Assembly (NCBI GenBank): GCA_029783825.1
Contig: JAREIK010001333.1
Location: forward strand, 211,090 to 275,089
From: Sapria himalayana
Lineage: Eukaryota; Streptophyta; Magnoliopsida; Malpighiales; Rafflesiaceae
Reading direction: 5' to 3'
DNA length: 64,000 nucleotides
Shown here: positions 11,653 to 23,765 of the stretch, in pieces
Numbering within the stretch: the stretch's first letter is position 1
Layout: every line of letters begins with the position of its first letter
The notes under the pieces: generated by a model
What the model saw: the letters and a program-made list of their open reading frames with translations, nothing else
Told to the model about the DNA's origin: nothing
Databases searched by the model: none
Made by a program: the position numbers and the translations under genes

Positions 11653-12639
11653 ATTAAAGCATTCATATTTGACATAAATTTCTTCAAATGAGACATCCAA
11701 AAGTGATTAACAAAATGGAATCCATGTCAAAAGTCATTAAACTTACAAATTCTTCAAAAAAAAAAAATATTATAGCCACATTTAAACCATATGTAGTCTT
11801 TCTATAAGGAACAAAATGATCATCCAAAAATGATGGGCCACCCACAACAAATTTTCTAAATTCCAAGATAAATTTAGAATGCTAACTTCATTTTTTAGTG
11901 CATAGTTATTTAATAAAAGACTTGATAAAATTGATAATGCTAATAATACATTTATCACTAATGAAACAATTAACTTCCAATGAGAAAATTACTTACAGAT
12001 AGAAATTTTTGATATTCTCAATTTTTATGCCTGGTAGAATATATTTCACCCACGAAATAAAGTAATCATCTTTGTGACCATTAAAATTTTAAAAAACATT
12101 TGCTAAATTTTTGGACATAAAATTATTTGATATAAAATTTTATTTAAATCTAGAATTTTATTAAGATATTCACCTACAATTATGAAAGTTAATTTTTATG
12201 TGAAAATAAGAATAGAACATAAATTTATGATATTGTACATATAATATTGATAATTTTTAATAATTGTAATATTAATCATTTCAAACTTAAGATAAATTTA
12301 GAAAGTTAATACTCTTTCTTTTTTAGACCTAATGATTCAATGAAAAATTTTTTTATTAATCCATTATTTTAATAAAATATTCTGCAAAAATCAAGTAATT
12401 CACTTGTTGGAAAATGAAAAACATAATGAAATTTATGATCTCAATATTTTATTATTGGTAAGATATTAATTATTTATTGCAAAGGTTCTCATCATTCTTA
12501 AAAATAAATTTCCAAAGCCAAAACACCTTAAGAAAAGAGAGTAATACATAAAAACCTTGGAAAGTGATTCTAATGAGTCAATTATATTTTTTTTTTCCTT
12601 TTTAGGAAAGAGGATAAATTATTATTCAAAATCCATAAA
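11653..12639. other. AT-rich spacer shared by both inverted arms
   Basis: Non-coding. The part nearest the LTR is plainly the reverse complement of about 30000-30270 (for example CATCATTTTTGGATGATCAT there against its complement near 11820-11840). It may contain the decayed 5' part of the adjacent LINE, but no endonuclease motif could be read. Confidence 0.5.
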
Positions 12640-13870
12640 GATACTGGGTGAGACTCTAATCAATCAACATAAGTGAATCATAATCGAACTGAAACATCAA
12701 AAGTATAATAAGTGTCTAAAAACAAATTAGCGAAATCGATTTGGAAAAAATATGATTGTTTTCAGGAAAAAACTAAATGACAAAGTAGGTTGGACCTTGT
12801 ACATAGATGAAAATAGTACGTGACATTAATTGATAAGTTGTATAAAAAACAATCTAAAGAGATTTTAGGTATATTTAAGGGAAACATTATCATGCCTAGA
12901 AAAAAATAATGGTGTAAACTCAAAGTCCAAAATAAATTGAGAAATGTGCTTGTTTTAAAAAAATAAAAAAGAACATCAATGGAAACACTACAAAGTTGTA
13001 TAAAGAAGCAAAAAAAAAAAAACTAAAAGGATGGTGAATAAAAATAAATATCATGCACTTAATGAATTATAATATAAAATAGAAAGTAAGAAGGGAAAAA
13101 ATGATATTTATATGATGGTTAGATGTGAGAGAAAAAGAATAAAGATATTAGTCATATAAAATATATTACTAATAAAATAATCAAATCACAATAAAAAATA
13201 AAAAGTCAGAGATATATAAAATATATTTTCATGATAATTTAAATAAGTTCATTAATTTAGATTGGAGAATTGAAGGTGTTATAGAACTAAACTACTTTAG
13301 ATATACATCTAAGATAAGTCTTCTAGAGATTAGGAGAACTCTCAAGAAGATGAAGACGTGAAAAGCACAATAACCTAATTATATCCATGTTGAAGTTTGT
13401 AGGGTAATGTGTGAGAAATAAGTGAAATGCTTGACAATGATATATAACAAGATCATGAGGACAAAAAAATATCACATGAAAGAAGTCAAATTATTATAAT
13501 TCTTACTTATAATAATAAGTGAGATATTGAAAATTATAGTGATTATTATTGTATTAAGCTCAAGAGTCACACTATGAAATTTTTAGAAAGGATGATTGAA
13601 CATGGAATAAAAAGTTAATCAAGAATTTAGATAATCAGTTTTGGATATATGCGAGATAGTTCTGATATGGAGATTATTTTTTTAGTCAAATAATTAATCA
13701 TGAATTATTAGAAGAATAAGAAAAACTTGTAAAAGATCATTATTGACATAAATAAAACTCATAATATAGTTCAAACTAATTTAATTTTGTGAGTATTATA
13801 TAAGAAAATGTAATCAAATATATATATTGAAAGATTGGAAACATGTTGGAGAAATAAGAAACATGTAATC
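12640..13870 (+). pseudogene. LINE reverse transcriptase remnant, RTE-like (left copy)
   Basis: Plus-strand fragments in several frames spell the middle of a plant non-LTR reverse transcriptase. First comes a linker with LYKEAKKKTKRMVNKNKYHA and KKGKNDIY (about 12990-13110). Then a segment of the type 'I..L.K.K..K....D.ipiEV.k.L.E..vkwL...fN.IlrtkkmP' is seen as VEVCRVMCEK, VKCLTMIYNKIMRTKK (about 13390-13470). Then comes SSRVTL.NFLERMIEHGI (about 13560-13620) and NQFWIYMRDSSDMEIIFL (about 13640-13690). No YADD-type catalytic box survives. The family is recognised from the 'HtmKlwErviE' and 'NQFGFMPGRStmeAI' patterns, both degenerate here. It is heavily mutated and non-functional. Confidence 0.65.
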
Positions 13871-13887
13871 TACTATTATTTCATTGA

Positions 13888-14100
13888 TTATTTTTTTTTA
13901 TTTCCCACCCCCCATCTTTGCTCATATATGAGCCTCGGGGCCTCAGGAGCCCCGAGGCCTCAAGGTAAGAATTGGTATTGGCCCATCCCAATAGCACGAT
14001 AGAGCAAATTGACATCATGAGAAGTATATCTAGCATCCTTGTAGATTGAACTCGTAACTCGAATGTAAGAACATTTATTATCTTTTCCAACTATATTAAG
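13888..14100 (-). mobile_element. tRNA-like SINE (left copy)
   Basis: About 210 bp ending in a T-run on the plus strand (13888-13899), that is a poly(A) tail on the minus strand. Near its 5' end the minus strand shows TATAGTTGG (A-box-like) and GAGTTACGAGTTCAATC (B-box-like), the internal Pol III promoter pattern of tRNA-derived SINEs. The body carries CTATTGGGATGGGCCAATACC and a GC-rich GGGGCTCCTGAGGCCCCGAG hairpin. The same element sits in mirror position at 27861-28058. Both promoter boxes deviate from consensus. Confidence 0.6.
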
Positions 14101-14159
14101 ATGTTATTAGTATGTTGTTGATTGTTTTATTATATACAAATATTCACCAACTATTAACA

Positions 14160-14790
14160 AACAAGAATATGATGTGCCAAATAATGATTATGCATATGAT
14201 AAACAAACACTCTAGCCTAATCTTCTTCTTCTACAATTTTTTAGAAAATGAAAGTTAGATGATCAATTCAATCAATTCCTCAATATCTTTAGGAAGCTGA
14301 AAGTCACTACACATTTCACTGAAATCTTATCCTAAATGTCCTATTGTATATAATTTATGAAAGATATCATGAGTTGTAAGAAAAAATTAAGACACATAAA
14401 AAAGTGAGCATAATTAATAAGTATAATATAATTATTGAATACAAACTTTCAAAAAAGTTCAATGATTTAGAAAGTTTTATAATTTAATGCGACTTAGGAA
14501 TCAGTATAAACTTGATATTATTGTTCAATCTTAGTTAGATGACTTCAACTCATCTCTTGCAATAGATGGTAGACCAATAGATCTAGTATCTAAGAGGGAT
14601 TATCAAAGATATGCTAGTCAAGGTTGGAAAGCTTATTTTCCATGTTGCCTTTGTAGTGTTGGATATTGAGGAGCACGTATATATCTCATTGGCCCCTGGA
14701 TGACTATTCTTGATAATTGGATATACATTAATTAAAATGAAGAAGAGAGAGAATATATTACTAATAAGTAAATCATCAAGCCTTTGTCGA
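14160..14790 (+). pseudogene. Ty3/gypsy gag-protease remnant, Athila-like (left copy)
   Basis: Plus strand. A segment ending FNDLESFII is followed by CDLGISINLILLFN (about 14490-14530), matching the aspartic-protease core 'CDLGASINLMPL' of Athila-type gypsy elements. The downstream protease segment reads YLRGIIKDMLVKVGKLIFHV then AFVVLDIEEHVYISLA (about 14590-14700), against the usual 'YPrGIIEDVLVKVdkFifPvDFvvLDMEED...LGRPFLaT'. Stops interrupt it (for example in Q*MVDQ*I*). Upstream at 14150-14450 is a decayed gag tail. No reverse transcriptase follows, so the element is cut short. The mirror copy is at 26940-27740. Confidence 0.7.
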
Positions 14791-15489
14791 TATGAACATA
14801 CTTCATGTGGAAGTATGTATGTACTATAACTTGAATTAGTATCTCAAATAGGAAGATATCAAGTCTTCTATTTCTGGCAAGTAAATGGTCCCTTCCCCTT
14901 ACTAGATCAAATAAGAAAATTTCAATAGTACAATAAAGGAAAGACGGCTAAGGAATATACCCCTAATAGAGTTAGTAGGAAATGACTATTCAAAAAGAAA
15001 GTACATCTAATAGTACAATAAACAAGAGCATTGGGGTATGTAATCAATTATTGGAAAGAATACATGACATAAACAATTCCTCTATATATAAGTTCTTCAT
15101 TTGTACCTATCAAGCTCATTTCTATACTAATCACTTTAATTCCCCTACAAGAATACCTTGCTTCAAATAGATATACTCCCTCTTTTTAATATGAATACTA
15201 CTTCTATACGCAATTCCCTTTTTTTTTTGGCTTGCTTCTTAAGCCAATAAGTCTTATGCCTGGTTGGTGCAATTAGTATGCTCCTTACCTATCCATTCAA
15301 GCCTTTCAATATCTTATTTGGCCATGTCTTCTCTTATATGGTACTCTCCTCTATTGAGAAATGATCTCTCGCAATTATCTCATGGAAAATAAATGCCACT
15401 CTTCTGGTGGTTGTTTGCATCTTCAATTTTGGTATAATTTTCTTCGTTAATTTAGTTTTTCTTTACTAACCTTGATTACTTAACTAAGA
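14791..15489. other. Non-coding arm sequence downstream of gypsy protease
   Basis: No gene. 14791-15330 is the reverse complement, with divergence, of right-arm DNA at about 25815-26960. Anchors are AGTAAGGGGAAGGG-type sequence (14895 against 26826) and an A-run preceded by CAAGCC (15229 against 25895). The right arm carries an extra piece of about 570 bp here. 15335-15489 has no clear partner. Confidence 0.55.
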
Positions 15490-16233
15490 CCCCGTTTGAT
15501 AAAACTGAAAAAATTAAGTACTAAAAAATAAGTGCTAAAAAATTAAGACTGAATTTTATAAGTGTTAAATTTAAATTGAAAAATTATTTGATAATTTCCT
15601 ATTAATTAAATGCTGAAGATAAATATATTATTTGATGACTGTAAATACTGAATGCTAAAAATAATATATTTTATATATTTACCCTTATTATCAATGTGTT
15701 ACATATTATCCAACATAAATATAATTTCTAATAAATTTTTTTATTATATTTATTAATTATTAAAAAAATAAAATCCCTAAAAACGTATCTATAAATAAAT
15801 TATAAATCCAAAAAAAATAAATAAAAATATTTAAAAAATAACCAATAAAATCTAAACTCTTTAAAATTATCTAAATTTATAATATAAAAATAAAAATTAA
15901 TGAACAACTAGTTAATTTATTATTCTCTCTTAAATTAATTATGAAAGAGAGTTAGGGTTAGTGGTGATGGTGAAATAAAAAAATAAATTCACAAACTGAA
16001 CTGTAGTATAAATAAGAAAATAAAAATAAAATAAAATGATAATTTAAAAAAAATTATTAAATTTTCAACCTTAAGTAGGTCAGTCTCTGTCTACTTAATA
16101 TGTTCAATGACTTTTCACTTAAAATTATAAATTTTCAGCTCCTAATAATTTTTTTATCATACTTAAATTTCAAATTATTAAAAATTTTAATTTTCAATAG
16201 TTAAATATTTTAAGTACTTTATCAAATAACCCC
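15490..16233. mobile_element. AT-rich MITE-like insertion, left arm only
   Basis: Begins CCCCGTTTGATAAA. Its right end reverse-complements to GGGGTTATTTGATAAAG, so the ends form an imperfect terminal inverted repeat. The flanks are TAACTAAGA (15481-15489) and TAACAAGA (16234-16241), a target duplication of 8-9 bp that differs by one indel. The interior is very AT-rich and non-coding. It is absent from the mirror position of the right arm, so it inserted after the duplication. An 8-9 bp target site fits hAT or Mutator-like families. Confidence 0.55.
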
Positions 16234-17800
16234 TAACAAGAATAAAAATCATTCATTTTTCTTATTAACATGATAGGCAAGTACCTTTCTATTATGAATG
16301 AATATCAAAGGCATTTTTATTATCCCGCATTAGTATACTTTCTAATATTTAAAGTCTTGTTAAAGTGCTCCACTGTTGGAGGTACTACTAGTCCAAACTC
16401 ACTTATAAAATTTTCCATTCGATGGAAACTCATCTATCCTTTTAGAGCTAGGAACCCCCTTCCAGTGCTCTCTAGTAAACTCTTCTTTTTAAAATGACCA
16501 TTTTCCTTTAATTTTGTCAAACAATGAACAATCAGCTTGAAAGAAGTATTCATCAAGAAAATCTATAAGAAAATAGGGAAGTTTAATTAAATAAATACAG
16601 GAATAATGGGAATGGAAGAAGTCAATCAATAGTAAACAAACTCTTTTAACAAGTCTTCTCGGTCAAGATGTCTATGGAAAATGGTTTCAATATCAACAAC
16701 TTTAAGAATGGTCCCCCCATACAATGGGAGCAAGTAAAAGGACCCTTTGTTTCAATTACCTGAATTTGTTTTAGTTATTATACAAGATTATAACTATGGA
16801 AAATAGTGCTGCATAGTGTAGGTGGATGCAAAAAGAAAGGAGCTTTAGAAGCTAGAAGAGCTTCAACCTAATTGATCCACCTTTAGTGTTGGTAAGTTCT
16901 CTTGTTAGTCTCAATTGCTGAAGTTTTTATTTACTGAAAAGAAACTAAAAAAAGCTTAATGAAACTCTTGTTTTTTCCTGTTTAGGAGAGTAGAATTCCA
17001 TTGTCTGCAACTCCTTTCCTCTAACTCAATATCCACCTTTCCCTCAATCTCATACTTGCCTGGGACTCGCTTGCACTAAGCCTCAGAAAGTAGGAGCCTC
17101 ACTATCAAGAATTATTGAGAATGAATAACTGATTAGCTGTAGATTGGTTCCTGACTTAAGTGAAGCTGGCAGTAATATACATAGGGCTAAGCCCCTCAAT
17201 CATTTACCAAGTAATCATTTGACTCCCATCTCCATTCTGAGTTTGCATTAGCATTTCTCACTCATCTTATACATGACCAGAGAATGAGCAGCGGCATGAC
17301 TACCATGCTCTAATGCTGAGCAGAAGCTCTACATAAATGCTAAAATTTCAGTGGAAAAACTACTCAATGACGCTACAAGCGTTCGTTCCTCAAATCAAGT
17401 ATTTGCTAGCACACTACCTATAAAGTGCAAGGGCCTTTTATATTTAGGAAAGATTTAGTAAATGTGGCAATGAACAAATCAAGGAATTAAACACTTTGTG
17501 CAATTTGGCTGAGAAAGGAACATCCAAGAAAGAATTTGATGTTTGAAATCGTTTTAATTCTTAGAAAAATGCCTAACTTTTCGTTTGCAGCTATGTGTTG
17601 ACCTTGTTGGGGTTGTAGTTGAATGCCCCCCCTCCTATAAGACGCTTATTACCAAATCTTTCTAGTTGTACCTTGCCTTAGTAACTACTATATGTTATCA
17701 ATGCTTTATCTTAGCTCGAACATTAAATTCTGATGCAAAGCTAGGCATTGTACTTAAGAAAATGAATTTAGATGGATCCCAACATCAGAATATACTACAT
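16234..17800. other. Non-coding left-arm sequence (probable retroelement non-coding part)
   Basis: No convincing coding sequence. From about 17150 to 17800 the sequence is the reverse complement of 24890-25800. Anchors are ACATGACCAGAGAATGAGC (17272) opposite GCTCATTCTCTGGTCATGTA (about 25370), and GTCCCTTGCACTG-like sequence opposite 17420-17440. 16234-17150 lacks a partner in the right arm, so it is either inserted in the left or deleted from the right. Confidence 0.5.
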
Positions 17801-19177
17801 CGTATAAAATAAATAAAAAATAAAAGTATGATGCATTATGATGAATACATTGTCGACCTGGCTTATAGAAAATAAAGTAACATCTCTAATTTTATTTAAG
17901 AAGCTTAATACCTCAGGACGTTCAGCAAAGATTGCTTTTTCAATCATAAAAAAGTAGATTTCATCGAGTTACTGATTTTTTTTTTTTAATTCCCAATGTA
18001 AGATGTTATTGTGGGGAAGAGAATATCACCGGCTAGGCTGAGTTGACCTGACCCCACATAGATTGTACGTGCCTCTATACCAAGAAAGATAATTACCAAT
18101 TGGGGATCTAATTATTGAGAAATTTTTATGAAATGAGCTATAACTTACTATTTACATATGAATTATTTGAATAACCAATAATAATAATAAAAGCTTTTAC
18201 AAGGTGCTCTTTTACTGTATTTGTGTGTGTTGTTGTCACGGTGATCATATTAAATACTTTAAAATAAGATATATTGATAAGCACATTTAAACAGCTTAAA
18301 TTTTTCAATGACAAAATGCCAAGGATATCCAATAATGAATCTAAATCAAAATAATCTTGAAGAAAATCATAAAGCTGTAAACTCCATAATTATATAATAA
18401 GATTCAGCAAAACATTCGGGAAACAACTTGATTTATTATCTTTCAAGCAAAATAAAAAAGTTATAATATAATTTGAAAGGAGAATATTAAACCATAATTA
18501 TATTTGAAGGAATTGCAAATAAACGAACCTAAAGGATTGCATAACATGATAAAAGAAATAAATTAATATATGGAAATCATATTAAATACAATAATTAGAA
18601 TTTGAGAGGGCGAGTATTTGATCTCATAAGAGAAATTATGTTGTAAGAAATGAAAGAAAAATAACTTATTAAAATAAAAAATTTTAAAAAAAATTGATCA
18701 TTACTAGGAGTGATGATTTCATCAAATAATTTTTTGAATAATTACAAAAAAAATATTATTGAAAATTTCTGATTAATTTGATTTATATAAATACAACTTA
18801 TTTTTAATGGGAGCACTTATTTTTAATGAGAACACTTCTTAATCGGAGCAATTCTATTTAATTATGTTTGTTTCAAAAATTAATTAAAAAACATGATAAC
18901 ATATTTAAAATAATAAAATTGTTTTGTATGACCCAAAATCAAAACAATTACGTTTTGGTCTCAATTTAAGATTTTTTTTTATAAAATACTCCAAAATATA
19001 AAATGTTTTCATTTTGTTACCGAAATTTTAAAACATAAAATATGTTTTTTGGGTTTTAAACATTGTTTTAGTTCCGAAACCATGTTTTTAAAAGAAATGC
19101 AAAAAGATGGTTTTAAAATTCGAAAATCACCTCTTTGCTTTGTTTTTAAATGTTCATTTAAAAAAAATCAATATGTA
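17801..19177. other. AT-rich start of the central spacer, nothing recognised
   Basis: Beyond the left arm. AT-rich with no recognised gene or terminal repeat. The block 17990-18080 (near ATCACCGGCTAGGCTGAGTT) is less AT-rich but carries no motif I know. Confidence 0.4.
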
Positions 19178-19396
19178 GATACACACACGTGCACACTCAC
19201 TCACTCACTCATACACACAATTATTATATATATACTTAATATATAAACATGTATGTGCGTGTGTTTTTATATATACATACATATATGTGTGTGGGTGTGT
19301 GTGTGTGAGCGAGGGAGTGTGTGTGTGTAAATGTATATATCTATATATTTATATATCTATATATGTATATATATGTATATATATGTATATATAAAC
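19178..19396. repeat. Compound microsatellite (CACT/AC, TG, TA)
   Basis: Starts with ACACACGTGCACACTCACTCACTCACTC-type sequence, then GTGTGTGGGTGTGTGTGTG (about 19287-19330) and alternating TATATATGTATATA to 19396. It directly precedes the CACTA terminus at 19399. Non-coding. Confidence 0.85.
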
Positions 19397-19398
19397 AT

Positions 19399-22022
19399 AC
19401 ACTACAAGAAAATAATGAAATAGAAATGAAAAATAAAGATGATCAATTCATTTATAAAATTATAAGCAAAATTGAAACGGTTTAAAAACAGGAACAACAC
19501 TTTGGTACAATTAGATACTCAATTAATAATCTATTACTATTGGAATGTGATGATTATTTCACATTATATGAAAATGGAATTAGAAATAGAATGAGAGATA
19601 TTGAAATAGTTCAACCTTTCATCGCTATTATCACAATGGATCATTGGCGGATTACCTTGTGTGGTATTTAGTGATGGAAAATTCTATTTCTACATGTATT
19701 TGATATTGAAAATAATGTCTCAAAAAATTATGATGAAAATGAATTCCATTTTAATTATATATTAAATGAATTGTAGATATGTTTCAGATTTTTGCAATAA
19801 AATTCCTTTCCGGTACTTTTTTTGACTTATTATGTCACTATTTGATTTTATTTATTTTTTCAAAGAATTCTTTTTGTTCAAGATAAATTAAGGTTTGGGT
19901 AAAACTATCACTAATCTATTATCGCCCCTCCACCTCATCGAGCTTATTTCTTTTCATGCTTGTGTTCGTCACCCTAATCATTTATCATTCAGATATACTA
20001 TTTAAATTTTTTTCATCTCCCTATATATACTTAGCAGAATTCTTAGTTTTATCATCTTTATTTCTATATCATGTTTGTTGTTGGATTTTAATTGGCATAA
20101 TGACAAGTATTGACATTGTGATTTTTTTAAAATCCCTATTATATAAAATGCTTTGGTCCATATAGTTACTACATGGTTTTACTTTTATCAACATCAATTT
20201 TTATGAAATATTAATTCATTGAGATCAAAGAAAAATAAGAGCACATAACCCCATTGAATTATCATAAAATAAGATTCATGTATTCATTTTTTTTAATGGT
20301 TTTATTAACCCCAAATATAATATAATCTCAATGTGTTGGTTTTATTATCCCCAACTGAAGAAATACCTAATATCATGAATGCGACTATTTTTATATATCT
20401 CAAGAGTAAATCTTTAACCCTCAACATATTTATATATTATGATCTTTCATATATAAATTAAATTTTAAAAAAATCACTAGCATAGATACAACTTTTTATA
20501 TAATAACATTACAATCCTATTAGTTTCAAACATCTTCTACATGCATACAATCTTGAAATTAAAGACTATATTTATTGTAACAAATTGTAATCAAGGATTA
20601 TTATTCCAATGTCCTAATAGTTGGGGGGTAAACTCAATGAGAAAGTATCACATAATTATTTTAAAGTGTTTATGATCATGTGCACATATCCCATACACTA
20701 TATATCATTCTTCAAATATAGAATGATGTTGCATTTATGTGATTTTGTTTTGATGTCATATTAAATTTTTTTGCCAAAAAAAGTTTGTTTTATTCCTTTA
20801 GAATATATGATTATGTTTTGCATGTTTGTGATTTTTGTTTAATTTTTATAATTTCATCCTTCATAGATAAATATAAGATATTTTAATTTTTTATATAAGA
20901 AAAATATAATTAAAGGATTTCGGCAAATATCTAAGAGATTAATACAACCCCTTTTATTTCATTTTAATACAAACTTGCTTATTTATGATTTGACTACAAT
21001 ATTTTTGTGATATTTATGTAATATCATTAATATGTTACTATATCTTTATTAGAATTAAATATTTATATATATTATTATAATTTGACATATGTTGGTATTA
21101 TATGTTACATGAATAAAAAATATTATACGAACTGATCATCAATAGATTAATATCAAACAAAGAGATAAGTTTTTGACTGATGAGTTTATAGTAATAATTG
21201 ATGAGTTTATTGGCTTTGCTGTAAATCATCCTTAATTAATTAATGGAATGAAAATAAGATGCCCATGTAATAATCATAAAATTAAGAATCAAAGTTTTTT
21301 TAAGATTTAGACACAATACAATTTTATTTTGCAAAACATAAATCTATTAGGGAAGATTATGTTTGGTATAAAATGGGGGAATAGTTGTGTCAGAAAAAAA
21401 AATATTATGTATATAAAAGTGTTGATTCAAATGTTACAATGGAAAATTCCAATCCCAATGATGCATGTGAATCCATCTTAAAGCATGTTATTGGTTATTC
21501 ATTCAATCCAGATGTCACTGATAATATCCCAAAATTAGTAATTAAAGAATTTTAAGAAATTAAAAAAATATCAGAAGAAGATATTTGGCAAGGTAATCTA
21601 TATGGTCACTCAAAGTTATATGTGATGGCCAGACTTTTGAATTTAATAGAAAACTCTCATTTTTCACAAAAGATTTTTTTGATGAAATTTATGAGTTATT
21701 ATTTGAATTATTACCAAAGTATAACATTATGACAGATAACTTTTATAGTACAAAGAAGTTGATATCAGATTTGAATTTACTTGTAAAAAAAATACATTGA
21801 TGCATAAATAGCTGCAAGATATATTGGGGTGAAGATAGTGAAGTAATTACTTGTAATTTATATAACTATCTACCGTACAAAAGACACTACATATAAAAGG
21901 CATAAAATAAATATTCCTCATAAAAAGATGTATTACTTACCATTGACTCCTCATTTACAAAAATATCACTGCTAATGACATGGGTTATCTCAAACAACAT
22001 ACTACTAAAGAAAATGAGAATT
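19399..22022 (+). mobile_element. CACTA (En/Spm) transposon, 5' part
   Basis: Starts CACTACAAGAAAATAATGAA, the standard CACTA terminus. About 1.7 kb downstream comes a TNP2-like transposase. The element is interrupted at 22023 by a truncated hAT. No continuation was recognised after about 23765 and no 3' terminus was found, so only the 5' part is supported. 19430-21100 is AT-rich with no recognisable second gene. Confidence 0.75.
21150..22010 (+). pseudogene. CACTA TNP2-like transposase, N-terminal part, broken
   Basis: Plus strand. The first block reads TDEFIVIIDEFIGFAVNHP followed by INGMKIRCPCNNHKIKN (about 21175-21290). This is the transposase-associated N-terminal domain of plant En/Spm proteins, with its paired Cys of the 'IRCPCxxC' motif; the last Cys is now His. 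The TNP2 region follows: SEEDIWQGNLYGHSKLYVMA (about 21570), TDNFYSTKKLISDLNL (about 21732-21780), a C-I-N-S-C-K-I-Y-W segment (about 21805) and IPHKKMYYLPLTPHLQK (about 21915-21963). Multiple stops and frameshifts inactivate it. The reading stops where the hAT begins. Confidence 0.72.
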
Positions 22023-23765
22023 TAGAGGTGGCAAGTAAGTCGGGTGGCTTAGGTACGGCATAAGGTACACCCCAACTAAGTCATGCTCAACCCTGTACGA
22101 GATGGTCTAGAATCATTTATGGACTCAGGATGTGCCGGCTCAGGGCACGGCTCGTGCTATGCTAGGCTAGGAGGAATATTGCCTCATGTTGGGCTAGGTA
22201 TGACCTATGAGCCTAGCCCATTGGCATGGTCCATTTACATGGCTAATGTGACCTAGAACCTCAAACTAAAAAGCTAGTTCGGTCTAATTGATCCATGCAA
22301 ACCCAACCCATCGTTTAAATAATATTTTAAAAATAATATTTTAAAAATAATCCATGTTCCAAAAGCTTTGGCTTTTAGACTCCTAACTACTAACCAACAA
22401 AAGAAATATAAATTTTTAGAAGATCCAATGGATGTCGGGTTTTTGTCATTTAAAATTTTTAAAAAATTATATATGAACTAAATATTAGATTTGAGTTTTC
22501 ACAACTCTTACACTTAATCTCTCAACTTTCTCACTCTCTTGACTCTTCTCTCTCAATCTCTCTCTTCTCATAGTCTTGGTTATCTCTCACTCAACTAAAG
22601 TTTTTAGTTTTAGATTTAGAAATACTTTTTAATGCAAAAAGAACATAGACATGGAGTAAAGATTTGTGTTTCAATTTCATTACCAAATTACCAGGTACAG
22701 GCTATGACATCTCTTTCTCTCTCTCTCTCTCTCCACCCATAAACTAGGAATTATTTTTTATTTAGTTTTTTTATATAATTTAATTATTAACTAAGAACAC
22801 AAACAAAAAAAAATGGGTAATAGTGAATTTAATGATAATAAAATTAATATTGACATATACATAGATAATTTTAATAATGATAACCCTTCGAAAAGGTTTG
22901 AGACCGAAATCATGTTTTCTGACTTGACCTCGACCCAAACTAAAATATTTTAAAAAATAAAAAACTAGAATAACATCTATAATTTACTCACTTTAACATA
23001 ATATAAAAAAAATAATATGAGTGCTAATGAAGAATCGGTTCAATCTAAGTATTATAAAAAAATATACATGCTGGAGTTCATGTGGGACTGGCACCTAAAA
23101 AGACATATCGATCATTGTACCAAAAAATATAGTGCATTAGATCTTGGGGAAATCCAACTGAGAAGTGAGGTTTTTGAGGCTAGATCTAGTACTACTGATT
23201 TGTTTACCCCCTCTATATACCACAATGAGTTAGGGATGAAAGAAATGGTCAAACTGATTACCATGATGGATCTTTTGATTAGATTTTTGAAGGATCCTTG
23301 GTTAGTTAGTATCATGGAGAACTATTTTCAACATGCATATCATATGATTCCTAGGTCTACATGTAGAAATGACATATTAAAATATTATAAGTTTGAAAAA
23401 TAAATAATAACTAATGAATTTAGATAATATAGTGGTGTGGTGTTTGTGATATCCAATATTTGAACTAATCACGATGATACATCTTTTGTATTCCTCACTA
23501 GTCACTATGTATAATTAAGTAGACACTTAATAAAAAAATTTAGGATTTTCAGAGATTCTCCATCCTCATGATAGTCTTACTATATACGAGTGCATGATGA
23601 GAATCGTTAGAGATTATCATATTCAAAATATAATATTTAGTATCATATTTGATAATGCATCTAATAATGTAGTAGTTATTAATATATTTATTATGAGTAT
23701 TGGAGATGGGCCATTAGGTAAGATTTTTATATTAAATACATGTATCATATTATTATCCTATAGTA
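22023..23765 (+). mobile_element. hAT element copy 3, truncated at 3' end
   Basis: The left end, TAGAGGTGGCAAGTAAGTCG, is a variant of the TAGAGGTGTCAAACGGG terminus of hAT copies 1 and 2. It is followed by the same GGCACGG/GCTCGTGC-type subterminal sequence in decayed form (22060-22300) and by a transposase related to theirs. No right terminal repeat was found. Similarity ends near 23765, so the 3' half is lost. It lies inside the CACTA transposase and is therefore younger than that element. Confidence 0.75.
23017..23760 (+). pseudogene. hAT transposase fragment (copy 3)
   Basis: The frame 23017-23403 aligns by eye with residues about 78-190 of the 33167 transposase. The end of the BED zinc finger, WHLKRHIDHC, keeps its His pair, then FTPSIYHNELGMKEMVKLIT and RFLKDPWLVSIMENYFQHAY. 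After a stop the catalytic-domain start is still visible (SGVVFVISNI, then NHDDTSF, about 23430-23480). The frame 23594-23818 carries MMRIVRDYHIQNIIFSIIFD then NASNNVVVINIF, including the second conserved Asp (FDNAxxN). The first Asp of the 'TSDIWT' motif is now Asn. Similarity fades after the 'PLGKIF' block. Confidence 0.78.

Noticed and set aside
13888..14100. tRNA gene
   Set aside because: Only A- and B-box-like words with a poly(A) tail; no cloverleaf could be drawn, so a SINE is the better call.
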